A stretch of 49,434 nucleotides of DNA from Planctomycetota bacterium (GTDB lineage Bacteria; Planctomycetota; Planctomycetia; Pirellulales; Pirellulaceae). Made by a program: the position numbers and the translations under genes. Positions within the stretch are counted from its first letter, which is position 1. Each line of letters opens with the position of its first letter. Shown here piece by piece: positions 26,610-35,677 of the stretch. The DNA lies in contig CAUJKA010000194.1 of assembly GCA_963204965.1 (NCBI GenBank), forward strand, positions 1 through 49,434. Reading direction: 5' to 3'. The notes beneath the pieces were generated by a model. That model made no database searches, had not been told where the DNA came from, and was given only the letters and a program-made list of their open reading frames with translations.

Positions 26610-26847
26610 GAAAACGTACGAAACGACCAAAAGCCGAGTTGAGTTGCGGAGTGAGTCCGAGGGGAAACGCACAATTCTAGCCGCGGGGCTGGGAATTAGT
26701 AGGTTTGTTGAGGGTAGTTTCCCAAGTTGCCTTTTGACGGTTTAATTCATGGGATCTGGCTGAATTCGTAGTATAGAGGTCGCCAAACTTGCAATTCGTG
26801 TTGCTTACCTCACCCCATCGCACTCTTTTCCGGTCTAACTGTCTTCA

Positions 26848-27423
26848 ATGCTCAGTTTACAAAGCGTCACATCCGATCAATGGCTAGCTCAGGTTGACAA
26901 GTATCTCGACGAGATCCTGGTCGATCACGCTCATTGCGAACACAAAGCGGCCGCTGTGGCGATGAGCCTGCTGGGGGCGTATATCGAAAACCGTGAACTG
27001 TGCGAAGAGATGACCAAGATCGTTGAAGAGGAACTCGAACACTTCCACATGGTGCTCGACGTCCTGCAAAAACGAGGCATCGAATTCCGGCTGCAACCGC
27101 CTGGCCACTACGGTCGCGAGCTCAATAAGTTAGTGCGTCCAAACGAACCGGACCGAGCCGTCGATCGACTTTTGATCGGTGGGCTGATTGAGGCGCGGAG
27201 CTGTGAACGCTTCAGCTTGTTAGCCAAGCATGTTAAGGACAAAGAGCTGGCCGACTTTTACGAAGGGCTCTTTGAATCGGAAGCTCGACATCACAGCACC
27301 TACGTCCGACTCGCGAAACAGTTTGCCGATCCCGAGGTCGTCAAGGAGCGACTGAACGAACTTGCCGCCTCCGAGGCAGAGATCATCGGCAAAGGAAACC
27401 CGTTGCCAAGAATGCACAGCTAA
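26848..27423 (+). CDS. miaE: MiaE, tRNA ms2io6A37 hydroxylase
   Basis: 191 aa diiron, ferritin-like four-helix enzyme that hydroxylates the isopentenyl group of ms2i6A at position 37 of tRNAs. Expected iron ligands are visible: E31 in HCEHKAA, E64xxH67 in EEELEHFHM, E115 in LIEARS and E145xxH148 in ESEARHH. It is divergent from the ABC-F gene. MiaE needs MiaA and MiaB to make its substrate; these are not in the window. Length matches the family. Confidence 0.92.
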   Translation: MLSLQSVTSDQWLAQVDKYLDEILVDHAHCEHKAAAVAMSLLGAYIENRELCEEMTKIVEEELEHFHMVLDVLQKRGIEFRLQPPGHYGRELNKLVRPNEPDRAVDRLLIGGLIEARSCERFSLLAKHVKDKELADFYEGLFESEARHHSTYVRLAKQFADPEVVKERLNELAASEAEIIGKGNPLPRMHS

Positions 27424-27485
27424 AGAAATCGCCGCCCGCCGTCCTTAACGCCCTCACGTCTGCAATCACTACACATAGACATCCA

Positions 27486-28166
27486 ATGCCCGAAGCCATC
27501 GAATCACATGCAGACCTGATTGCACAGTTAACCAAGATTGCGCAACTCTGTTGGCAACGCGGATGGACACGAGCTGGAACGTGTAGTTACAGCGAAGTGT
27601 TAAATCGTCAACCGCTAAAGATATTGACGACAACTTCTAGTACCTGCCGAAGTGCCCTTGTTCCCAGCGATTTTTCAATCGTCGACGACGAGGCACTCTC
27701 TAATTCAATAAATACAACGGCATCGAATCAAGCTGACGCAGCCACACATGGCTGGATCGCCAAGCATCGAAACAGCGATGCGACTCCTGCAAATGCAATT
27801 CTGCAAACTCAAAGCGTTTGGTCAGGATTGTTGGCAGATCGATTCAACACGCTGGATGGAGTGCTGTTGGAGGATCATCAACTGCTCGGCAGTCTCGCTG
27901 GGCCGCCTGAAGTTTCGTCGTCGGATCGATCCACGCGCGCCGTCTGGTTGCCGATCATTCCGCGCGGTAAGGACTCAGCGGAGCAACTTGCGTTAATTGA
28001 AAAGGCTCTGCAATTTCAACCCTCGGATTGCTCGCCGCCCACGGCAATGATCATTCAGCATCACAGCCTGTTCACCTGGGCAACGGATATTGCAACGGCT
28101 TACCGCCAAATCGAGATCTTCGAGTACTTCTGTGAGTATTTAGTGCGAAAAGCCGCGATCAGTTAG
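27486..28166 (+). CDS. MtnB-like class II aldolase fold protein with altered zinc ligands
   Basis: 226 aa. The pattern follows methylthioribulose-1-phosphate dehydratase (MtnB): a helix ending QRGW, the strand region CSYSEVL...PLKILTTTSS, LVPSDFSIVDD, the helix after ILQTQSVWSG, an E/D-rich helix and the final HHSLFTWATDIATAYRQIEI FEY region. But the zinc-binding HxH of the class II aldolase fold is here QTQ (Q107, Q109), and the substrate-binding SGN(F/L)S and KG motifs are also lost (TCSYS, CRSALV). Only the third His (H193) is kept. It is thus probably not a working MtnB; a pseudoenzyme or a different activity is possible. No MtnD or MtnC neighbours. Repeat copy 2 follows 32 nt downstream. 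Confidence 0.7.
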   Translation: MPEAIESHADLIAQLTKIAQLCWQRGWTRAGTCSYSEVLNRQPLKILTTTSSTCRSALVPSDFSIVDDEALSNSINTTASNQADAATHGWIAKHRNSDATPANAILQTQSVWSGLLADRFNTLDGVLLEDHQLLGSLAGPPEVSSSDRSTRAVWLPIIPRGKDSAEQLALIEKALQFQPSDCSPPTAMIIQHHSLFTWATDIATAYRQIEIFEYFCEYLVRKAAIS

Positions 28167-28197
28167 TGGCTGTTAGTCGCGGATGCGACGTCAGTAT

Positions 28198-28466
28198 GTA
28201 GGGCGTGTGCAGAGGTCTGAAGCTAACTCGCTTAGCCAACCGGCACGTCAACGATCGAAGGCTAGTGACTTGAACGCCCGATAATCTGACCTCGAAACAC
28301 GCCATGCATCTGGCCTACCGCGATAAACAGACGCAATGATCCCAGTTGGTCGATCTTCGGATGGTGTGTTACGCGTGCGGTCGATTAATATGCCGAGCTC
28401 GTTTGGTTCTCAAAGTCCAACCCAATACAGAAACAACTAGAATGCGCACCGCTTCACACACCCTAC
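28198..28466. repeat. Inverted-pair hairpin element (family C, copy 2)
   Basis: 269 nt with the same ends as copy 1 (GTAGGGCGTGTG to CACACACCCTAC) and the same two-unit structure: 28198-28303 and 28363-28466 inverted. The left stem again pairs GAGGTC with GACCTC. It begins 32 nt after the stop of the MtnB-like gene, and ends 150 nt before the methylase gene. The rest of the 450-bp gap has only the small repeat at 28564-28593. Confidence 0.85.
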
Positions 28467-28563
28467 AATGCCCTCCCGCTAAACCCGGCAGGAATTTGAC
28501 CTACCCGAACCGCCGTATTGGGCTAGCCGTTTCGATTCACGGCTACAAGAATAGTAACGTCTT

Positions 28564-28593
28564 GGTGGGTTTCGCACCTCAACCACACCCTAC
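28564..28593. repeat. Short hairpin repeat, family D (copy 1)
   Basis: The sequence from 28564 shares GTGGGTTTCG, CCTCAACC and ACCCTAC with 47433-47460. It can form a small imperfect hairpin. It lies 24 nt before the methylase start. Confidence 0.7.
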
Positions 28594-28616
28594 CAGCAAT
28601 TTTGGAGCTCTACTAC

Positions 28617-29504
28617 ATGCCACCCAGTTCGATCGGATCGCTGCCTTTGAAGTGGCATGGGGGAAAGACCTACTTGGCTAAGTGGCTGATCGATCTCTTT
28701 CCGCCTCATACGCACTATGTCGAACCGTTCTTCGGCGGTGGTTCCGTTTTGTTTTCCAAGCCGAACTCGCTTATTGAAGGTCATTCCGAAGTAATCAACG
28801 ATCTGAACGGCGAGCTCACCAATTTCTGGCAGGTTCTTCGCGATCCTAGTCATTTTGCCGAGTTCACGCGGCAGGTCGAAGCAACACCATTTTCAAACGT
28901 CGAGTTTGATGCGGCTTGCGAGATGCAGTCCACCGATCCAGTTCAACGCGCTTGGGCCTTTTTCGTTCGCTATCGACAATCGCGACAAGGCTTAGGCACC
29001 GTCTTTGCAACGACTTCGCGCTCACGGACTCGTCGTGGAATGAACGAGCAGGTTTCGTCGTGGCTTTCGGCCGTGGAAGGCTTGCCCGAGATTCACGCGC
29101 GCATCAAACGCGTGCTGATTTTCAATGAGGACGCCTGCAAGGTACTTCGCCATGAAGACAGCCCACACACCTTCTTCTATCTCGATCCACCTTACGTTCA
29201 CGAAACTCGCACAGCCAAGCAATGCTACGAGTTTGAGATGGACCAAGAGCATCACAAACAGCTTCTCGACGTTCTTTCTGAGCTCAGCGGCAAATTCTTG
29301 CTTAGCGGGTATCCTCATCTGCTCTACGATCAGTACGCCGAGCGCCACGGCTGGTTTTGCGAGAAGTTAGAAATCGACAACAAGGCTAGCTCGATGAAAG
29401 AGAAGCCCATCAAGACGGAATGCGCTTGGATGAATTACAAGCCGGTACTCGCACCTGTTTCGCCTGCAAGCAAGCCAGAGCAATTGTTTTCGTCAGAGTC
29501 GTAA
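28617..29504 (+). CDS. Dam-type DNA adenine-N6 methyltransferase (D12 class)
   Basis: 295 aa from the ATG at 28617, with GGAG 9 nt upstream; an in-frame TTG at 28602 is less likely. The SAM-binding region reads LKWHGGKTYLAKWL and HYVEPFFGGGSVLF, and the catalytic motif is DPPY (in YLDPPYVHET), as in the Dam/M.DpnII group methylating adenine in GATC or similar sites. There is no restriction enzyme next to it, so it is an orphan methylase, possibly phage- or plasmid-derived in origin. Recognition sequence cannot be read from the protein. It is bordered by repeat elements on both sides (family C upstream, family B downstream). Confidence 0.9.
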   Translation: MPPSSIGSLPLKWHGGKTYLAKWLIDLFPPHTHYVEPFFGGGSVLFSKPNSLIEGHSEVINDLNGELTNFWQVLRDPSHFAEFTRQVEATPFSNVEFDAACEMQSTDPVQRAWAFFVRYRQSRQGLGTVFATTSRSRTRRGMNEQVSSWLSAVEGLPEIHARIKRVLIFNEDACKVLRHEDSPHTFFYLDPPYVHETRTAKQCYEFEMDQEHHKQLLDVLSELSGKFLLSGYPHLLYDQYAERHGWFCEKLEIDNKASSMKEKPIKTECAWMNYKPVLAPVSPASKPEQLFSSES

Positions 29505-29539
29505 GCAACAGTCTCTTTCCCAACCCGATGCATTAGTTT

Positions 29540-29666
29540 GATGTTGCGCTCTTTCTGGGATTTCGGGCCGAAGGCCCAGCAATTTACCTAGCCCAGCCCA
29601 TCGGGAGCACGAGAAGGTTAAGGCCCAAAGGCCCGCCGGTTTGCACGCAAACTGGCGGGCCTTTGG
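29540..29666. repeat. Composite repeat with hairpin (family B, copy 2)
   Basis: 29540-29605 matches 21278-21343 (60 of 66). A 19-bp hairpin with one mismatch follows (29625-29643 with 29648-29666, loop CACG). It starts 36 nt after the methylase stop and could end its transcript. The remaining gap to 29800 shows no gene. Confidence 0.87.
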
Positions 29667-29800
29667 TTAAGTTTTAGTCAATTGCAGCGGAAACAGCGGA
29701 GCTGTGATTCAATCCACACCCAGCTTTGATAGGATGCCTGATACTCCCGCCCTTCCCCTCCACGAAATTGAATCTGAATTTCCCCACCGAGGCTTGAACC

Positions 29801-32356
29801 ATGCGATGCTTCTCGTTTGTTGTTGCAATCTTAGCGATTGGTTATCTGAGTTACGTTAGCGCCGGCGAAGTAGTTACTTTAACTCCCGAGAACTTTGATC
29901 AGTACATTCCGGCGGGAAAAGAGACGGACGGATTGCCGGGTGATGTCTGCATGCGAAACGATCAGATCGTAGCTATCTTCGGCGCAGCAGATCGTCTGCG
30001 AAATGCCAATATGACTGTCAAGAATGTCGGTGGAATGTTGATTGACTTGACTTCTCGAGCCAATAGCAACGATCAACTGAGTGCCTTTTACCCCTGTGCT
30101 CCGAATCGAATTCTAACCGGCCCCGTCGATTTCACTGAGTCGAAAGGCTCGAAGGAAGTCGCTCGGCTACGCTATCGCAGCCAACCGATCAGTGGTCAGC
30201 CCGATCTTGAAGTCCTTTACGAACTGAAGGATGGCCAAAGCGCAATCAGCGTGACAACGATCTACACGAACTCAAGCGACAAAGAGATCTTGATCGATCC
30301 TCAAGATCACATTCGAGCCGACGGCGAGTGCACAACAGGCGTGGATCAAGACTTACGGTTGTTCTGGGCTCAAGATCTGTATTGGGGTCAAGCCTATGGA
30401 ATCGTGATGGCGGATTCTAGTCGGAAGTACGCTCAAGATAAACGAATTCTGCGTTACGTTCCTTCGATCCCAACCGCTCCTGAAGGGAAGGAATCATCCA
30501 GCGAGAAATCATCTGCTGACAAAAAGGAAAATCCAAAGCCTCAAAAGCTGGCAGCGGGTCAATCGTTTGAAATTCAGCGATGGATCTTTCCGGCTGGCGA
30601 TACGTTTGCCGTTCGACAAAAGGCAGCCGAACTCACCAATCAAATGCCTTCTTGGAAACCGCTTTCCATCGCTATTCGCGACGACAAAGGCCCCGTCCAG
30701 GACTGTACGATTGAGCTACAAAACACTGTAGGCAAGTCGTTAGCAAAGGCAAGAGCAAACCAACTCACATCGACGATTCCTCCCGGCAAGTTTGATCTCT
30801 CGATCTCAGCGCAGGGACGTACGACAGTCAAGCAGCAGATCGACTCGACAACCGCTTCACCGCTAGAAATTGCATTGCCTTTAGCCGGTTACGTCATAAG
30901 TCAGATCACCGATGAAAATGGATTGCCGATCGCTTGCAAATGCGAATTTCGAGGCTTAAATGATTTGCCCAATCCGAATTTTGGCCCCAATAGCGCGATC
31001 TTTGGCGTTGGCAATTTGCAATACACTCCCAACGGAACGTTTGAGCACGAGTTGTTACCCGGCGCCTATGAAGTTATCGTCAGTCATGGCCTTGAGTACG
31101 ATGTGGTGACTCAGCGAATCGATATCGCCGCCGGTAAGACCACGTCGCTTCAAGCCAAACTAGTTCGTAGCGTGAAAACACCCGGCTGGATCAGCGCTGA
31201 CTTTCATAGTCACAGCAGCCCTTCGGGAGATAACACATCGAATCAACGTGGTCGAGTGTTGAACCTGTTGAGCGAGCACATCGAGTTCGCTCCTTGTACC
31301 GAGCACAACCGTATCGACTCTTACGATGAGCACCTCCAAGCACTCGAAGCTACCAACCGCATGGCAACCTGCACCGGGATGGAGCTAACTGGATCGCTCT
31401 TGCCAGTCAACCACCAAAACGCGTTTCCACTGATTCGATATCCGCGAACACAGGACAATGGAGGTCCGGTGACCGATCTAGATCCTGTCGCTCAGATCGA
31501 ACGCTTGGCAATGTGGGACAAAGGCAGTGACAAGCTAATCCAGATGAATCACCCGAATTTGGTTCAAATCATCGGTGATCGTGATATGGACGGTAAACCC
31601 GACGGAGGCTTTGAAAAGATGTTTGGTTTTACGGATGTGATCGAAGTCCATCCTCATCAAATGATCTTTGAACGTCCGACATCGTTACCCGCTCGCGACA
31701 AAGATCGCGGTAATCCGATCTTTCATTGGTTACAGATGTTGAACCTAGGCTATCGAATTACCGGAGTGGTGAATACAGACTCGCACTGGAACTTCCATGG
31801 CTCTGGCTGGCTGCGGAATTACATTCGTTCCAACAGCGATGAACCATCGCAACAAGACACACTAGAGCTGGTCCACGCATGCGAAAAAGGCAAAGTGTTG
31901 ATGACTAATGGACCGTACTTGGAAGTTGTAGGTCGAAGCCAATCTGCCAGCGGTCCGCAATCTGCCGAGCTTGGAGACACTCTTTCAACGAGCGACGGAA
32001 AAGTAACTCTGCATATCCGCGTACAGTGCGCGAATTGGGTGAAGGTCAATCGAGTGCAAGTTTTTGTCAACGGCCAACCGCTACCCGAGTACAACTTCAA
32101 GCCAGCTACGCATCCCAAGTTCTTCGAAGCAGAAAGCCTTGTCTTCGACCAACAAATTCCCGTGACTCTTACAGGGGATTCGCATCTGATCGTAGCCACG
32201 ATAGGTGAGGGTGAAACACTGGGAGTCGTTGCTGGTCCTGAGCACAGTAAAGATCCTCCTGTAGCCGTAGCAAACCCAATCTTCGTCGATGTTGACGGAA
32301 ATGGATTTACAGCCAATCAAGATCAACTTGGTTTGGAGCTTCCGATACAAAAGTAA
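29801..32356 (+). CDS. Exported CehA/McbA-like metallohydrolase (PHP domain)
   Basis: 851 aa. Signal peptide at the N-terminus (about 1-21), then about 440 residues of beta-rich domains, including a carboxypeptidase-regulatory-like segment (PLAGYVISQITDENGLPIAC and on). From about 460 a PHP-type metal site begins, with HSHSSPSGDN (H469, H471) and further His and Glu residues in FAPCTEHNR, TGMELT, VNHQNAFP, MNHPN, HPHQM and NTDSH. The layout matches the CehA/McbA family hydrolases known from carbaryl and related pesticides, but the planctomycete substrate is unknown. GAGG lies 7 nt before the ATG. Confidence 0.85.
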   Translation: MRCFSFVVAILAIGYLSYVSAGEVVTLTPENFDQYIPAGKETDGLPGDVCMRNDQIVAIFGAADRLRNANMTVKNVGGMLIDLTSRANSNDQLSAFYPCAPNRILTGPVDFTESKGSKEVARLRYRSQPISGQPDLEVLYELKDGQSAISVTTIYTNSSDKEILIDPQDHIRADGECTTGVDQDLRLFWAQDLYWGQAYGIVMADSSRKYAQDKRILRYVPSIPTAPEGKESSSEKSSADKKENPKPQKLAAGQSFEIQRWIFPAGDTFAVRQKAAELTNQMPSWKPLSIAIRDDKGPVQDCTIELQNTVGKSLAKARANQLTSTIPPGKFDLSISAQGRTTVKQQIDSTTASPLEIALPLAGYVISQITDENGLPIACKCEFRGLNDLPNPNFGPNSAIFGVGNLQYTPNGTFEHELLPGAYEVIVSHGLEYDVVTQRIDIAAGKTTSLQAKLVRSVKTPGWISADFHSHSSPSGDNTSNQRGRVLNLLSEHIEFAPCTEHNRIDSYDEHLQALEATNRMATCTGMELTGSLLPVNHQNAFPLIRYPRTQDNGGPVTDLDPVAQIERLAMWDKGSDKLIQMNHPNLVQIIGDRDMDGKPDGGFEKMFGFTDVIEVHPHQMIFERPTSLPARDKDRGNPIFHWLQMLNLGYRITGVVNTDSHWNFHGSGWLRNYIRSNSDEPSQQDTLELVHACEKGKVLMTNGPYLEVVGRSQSASGPQSAELGDTLSTSDGKVTLHIRVQCANWVKVNRVQVFVNGQPLPEYNFKPATHPKFFEAESLVFDQQIPVTLTGDSHLIVATIGEGETLGVVAGPEHSKDPPVAVANPIFVDVDGNGFTANQDQLGLELPIQK

Positions 32357-32376
32357 GCGAACTCTTACTTTTGCCC

Positions 32377-32442
32377 GTAGTGGACGAGGTGATGAGTCCC
32401 TCGCAATCACAGTGTGACCGGACTCGTTACCTCGTCCACTAC
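32377..32442. repeat. Hairpin after the CehA-like gene
   Basis: Arms at 32377-32399 and 32420-32442 pair at 21 of 23 positions, with a 20-nt loop. The left arm starts GTAGTGGACGAGG, a motif related to the 3' ends of the clusters at 11740 and 19964. It lies 20 nt after the stop codon and may end the transcript; there is no T-run. Confidence 0.85.
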
Positions 32443-32626
32443 CCTAAAACCAAAGGGAACAAAGCACTAGTTCTGTGGAATAGAGATTCCGCAGCCTAGA
32501 TCGATAGCTCGGAAATATTCGTCCCAGCCATGCTTTCGGTGCGTGCAATGAATTGGATAATCGTGAGACTTGGATTATCCTCGGTGGGCGTCCGGACCAC
32601 CCTAATGTCAACGATTCTATTCACCC

Positions 32627-34075
32627 ATGCCCATCGAATTCACCTGTAACAACTGCAACAAGATGCTTCGCGTTCCTGAGGGTACCGAGGGTAAGTCTTG
32701 CCAGTGCCCTTCTTGTGGTTCCGTTAGCACCGTTCCAACTGTGAAGGTTTCGATCGGCGCGGGACCTTCGGCAACGAACGAAGAAGCAGGTAGCCCAAAG
32801 CCTGCCGACGATGGTTTGTTACGTGTGTCCTGTCCCAAATGCCAGTACTCTTTGCGGTGCAAACCGGAACTCAAAGGAAGCAAGGGGCAATGCAAACAAT
32901 GCAAGCACATCTTCATTATTGGTGAGACCAGCGTCGCGGCCGTAGAGTTGACAGCTCTGGTCTTTTCTTGCCCGAAGTGTAATCAGTTGTTCGACGGCAA
33001 GCCCGAGATGGAAGGACGCAAAGGCAAGTGTCACTCCTGCGGCGAGGTCTTTCCAATCAAGCTACGTCAGGCCGATTTGGAAAGCAAACCCAAGATTGAG
33101 AAGAGCGTCAAACCTGCAAGTACTCCAGCAACTAAGCCTAATCCAAGTCAATCTACGTCCAGTCAACCTAAGCCCAAGACACCTACCTCTGCCTCTGCTT
33201 CTAGTCCAACTCCAGCATCCAGCTTACAGGTGATCTGTGGAAGTTGTCAGGGTGCGATGGAAGTGCCTTCGACGGCTGCAGGAAAGACTGTCGCTTGTCC
33301 TCATTGTCGGCAGATGCTACAGATTCCAGGATCGCAAGGTGGCTCATCAACTCCCAAGTCCTCGATCTTTGATCAGCCTTCCTCATCGCTGTTCGACAGC
33401 CCGAGTACCAAAACAAGTACGGGCATTTTTGATGGACTAGAAGTACCGACTTCTGGCGCAAGCTATCCTTCGTATCCACCGGTAGATTTGTACGGAGCAC
33501 CGCCAAACTACCAACCCACATCATATCCACCGACCCCGTATCAGCCCACAAGCTACGCTCCGCCTCAACCTTCAGCATACCCAGCCAGCGGTTACTCCTC
33601 GCCCTACCAGTCTCCATCTTCAGCACTTCAGCAGTCCAGCTACTCTGGGAACGGAGGGAATCGTGAATGGCTGATCAGCGTTGCGAGTTGGCACAGACGC
33701 TTGACCATTTCTATGACCGTCTTAATTGTTTGCTATGCCTTGATGTTCGCGATATCTTTCGCCTTCGGGTTCATTTCAGAATTGAGTGCTCCCGGCGTGG
33801 ATGCTGAGCCGCCGTTAGTTTTATTGATTCCAGTGGGTATCCTTTTACTTGTATCGATGGCTGCTGGTATTATGATGTTGATTTCGTACATCGTACTTTG
33901 TACGAAAATCTATGAATCTGGTACTGCCACACTTTACATCGTGGGCTACTTCGTCGGCTGCTGCGTACCTTTTCTGCCGCTAATCTTGCTGATAGTCACA
34001 TTAAGTAAGGCATCTGGCGTTCTGCGATCCAATGGGATTTCCGTTGGATTCTTCGGCACCAATGACGTGAATTAG
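32627..34075 (+). CDS. Membrane protein with four zinc ribbons (tandem copy A)
   Basis: 482 aa. Four Cys4 zinc-ribbon-like modules are in the N-terminal half, each CxxC-(14-18)-CxxC: CNNC/CPSC (about 7-30), CPKC/CKQC (about 68-92), CPKC/CHSC (about 110-136) and CGSC/CPHC (about 204-226). A Ser/Pro/Thr-rich linker lies between the third and fourth. Then comes a Tyr/Pro-rich linker with repeated YQPTSYxPP units and a C-terminal membrane region of three or four helices. The following gene encodes a close paralogue of equal length 4 nt downstream. Cytoplasmic zinc-ribbon part with a membrane tail is likely. Function unknown; protein or nucleic-acid binding is possible. Confidence 0.8.
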   Translation: MPIEFTCNNCNKMLRVPEGTEGKSCQCPSCGSVSTVPTVKVSIGAGPSATNEEAGSPKPADDGLLRVSCPKCQYSLRCKPELKGSKGQCKQCKHIFIIGETSVAAVELTALVFSCPKCNQLFDGKPEMEGRKGKCHSCGEVFPIKLRQADLESKPKIEKSVKPASTPATKPNPSQSTSSQPKPKTPTSASASSPTPASSLQVICGSCQGAMEVPSTAAGKTVACPHCRQMLQIPGSQGGSSTPKSSIFDQPSSSLFDSPSTKTSTGIFDGLEVPTSGASYPSYPPVDLYGAPPNYQPTSYPPTPYQPTSYAPPQPSAYPASGYSSPYQSPSSALQQSSYSGNGGNREWLISVASWHRRLTISMTVLIVCYALMFAISFAFGFISELSAPGVDAEPPLVLLIPVGILLLVSMAAGIMMLISYIVLCTKIYESGTATLYIVGYFVGCCVPFLPLILLIVTLSKASGVLRSNGISVGFFGTNDVN

Positions 34076-34079
34076 AGTA

Positions 34080-35528
34080 ATGCCCATCGAATTCTCCTGC
34101 AACAACTGCAATAAGATGCTTCGCGTGCCTGATGGCACCGAGGGTAAAGCCAGCCAGTGCCCTGCATGCGGTTCGGTGAGCACGATTCCCAGTCGTAGTA
34201 ATCTCTCGTCCATCGTCGCGACTTCATCAAAGGTTGATGACCCCCAAGACAAGCCACTGGACGATGGTTTAGTTCGCGTGACCTGCCCCAAATGCCAATA
34301 TCCCTTGCGTTGCCAACCCGAACTCATAGGAACCAAAGGCCAGTGCAAGCAGTGTAAGCACATCTTTGTAATCGGTGAAACAAGCGTCGCAGCGGTTGAG
34401 CTGACTTCACTGGTGTTCTCATGTCCCAAATGCGATCAACTATTCGATGGCAAGCCTGAGATGGAGGGTCGCAAGGGCAAGTGTCATTCATGCGGCGAAG
34501 TCTTTCCTATCAAGCTACGTCAAGCCGAGTCCGAGAGCGAACACAAGATTGACAATAGTGTCAAGCCTTCAAGTGTTCCGTCAGCAACCAACCCTAAGCC
34601 CAATCAGTCTGAGCCGAGCCCCAGGCCGAGCCAGCTCAAAACACCTGCTACAACATCTGCCGTTAGTTCAGCTGCGGCATCCAGCATGCAGGTGATCTGT
34701 GGAAGCTGCAAGGGCACTATGGAAGTACCTTCGACGGCTGAAGGAAAGACTGTTGCTTGTCCGCATTGTCAGCAGTTACTACAGATACCAGGAAGAGAAG
34801 GTAGTCCATCAACTCCCAAGCCTTCGATCTTTGATCAGCCATCTGCATCGCTGTTCGATAGCCCAAGTACCGAACCAAGCCCGAGCATTTTTGATGGACT
34901 AGACGTATCGGCTACGGGCTCAAACTACCCTTCATATCCACCAGTAGATTTGTACGGAGCACCGCCAAGCTACCAAACCACTTCATATCCTCCCGCCGCG
35001 TACCAGCCCACAAGCTACGCTCCGCCACCTTCACCAGCTTACACACCTACTAGCTACAGTTCCCCATATCACACTCCATCAACTGCAATGCAGCAGGCGA
35101 GCAATTCAGAGTATGGTGGGAATCGTGAATGGCTGGTGAGCGTTGCGAGTTGGCAAAGTCGCCTATCGTGGAACCTATTGATCTACATCTCAAGCTATGT
35201 CTTGCTATTTGCAGCCTCGTTTTTCCTTGCTGCCTTCAGTGAAGGCCCTGGGCAACCCCCTCCAACTTGGATGCTAATTACTTTCGGTGTCCTTGGTCTT
35301 ATCCCCATGGCCACTGGAATCATGATTCTGATTTCGTACATCGTGTTGTGTCTTAAAGTATACGAAAGCTCGAAAGCGATACTCTACATCGTTGGCATCT
35401 TTGTCGGAGCTTGCGTCCCTTTCTTACCGTTCATTTTGATGATCATAACCATTAACCACGCTACAGGCGTACTTCGGTCGTATGGAATTCGCGCAGGCTT
35501 TATGGGAGCCGACCCCACCACGATTTAG
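34080..35528 (+). CDS. Membrane protein with four zinc ribbons (tandem copy B)
   Basis: 482 aa, same architecture and length as the preceding protein and clearly a tandem duplicate: the first 35 residues, the four CxxC/CxxC modules, the Tyr/Pro-rich linker (YQTTSYPPAAYQPTSYAPP) and the membrane helices line up throughout. The two copies differ most in the linkers and in the last helices. The genes are separated by 4 nt, so they are in one operon. Products may form a hetero-oligomer; this is inference. Immediately after the stop lie two copies of an 18-bp repeat (35533-35568). Confidence 0.8.
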   Translation: MPIEFSCNNCNKMLRVPDGTEGKASQCPACGSVSTIPSRSNLSSIVATSSKVDDPQDKPLDDGLVRVTCPKCQYPLRCQPELIGTKGQCKQCKHIFVIGETSVAAVELTSLVFSCPKCDQLFDGKPEMEGRKGKCHSCGEVFPIKLRQAESESEHKIDNSVKPSSVPSATNPKPNQSEPSPRPSQLKTPATTSAVSSAAASSMQVICGSCKGTMEVPSTAEGKTVACPHCQQLLQIPGREGSPSTPKPSIFDQPSASLFDSPSTEPSPSIFDGLDVSATGSNYPSYPPVDLYGAPPSYQTTSYPPAAYQPTSYAPPPSPAYTPTSYSSPYHTPSTAMQQASNSEYGGNREWLVSVASWQSRLSWNLLIYISSYVLLFAASFFLAAFSEGPGQPPPTWMLITFGVLGLIPMATGIMILISYIVLCLKVYESSKAILYIVGIFVGACVPFLPFILMIITINHATGVLRSYGIRAGFMGADPTTI

Positions 35529-35532
35529 TGCG

Positions 35533-35568
35533 ACCGCAGTTTCTGGTTCAACCGCAGTTTCTGGTCAA
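35533..35568. repeat. 18-bp tandem repeat
   Basis: ACCGCAGTTTCTGGTTCA (35533-35550) is followed directly by a near-identical unit (35551-35568). It lies between the zinc-ribbon gene B and the kinase-like gene. Confidence 0.8.
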
Positions 35569-35677
35569 CCTAGGCTCCGCACCCGCCGAAGCCAGTTCTG
35601 TTTTCAGTGTGTTGAGTTTAAACTAGACAGGCTTAGCTTTCAGACTTCCCTCGCTTTCTTAGGCAACCGAGCCGTCA

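Noticed and set aside
21797..28466. Idea that the two family C copies bound a composite transposon or island
   Set aside because: No transposase lies between them, the enclosed genes include ftsY and miaE, and a third copy lies far away.
28617..29504. Restriction-modification system
   Set aside because: No endonuclease gene is visible on either side of the methylase.
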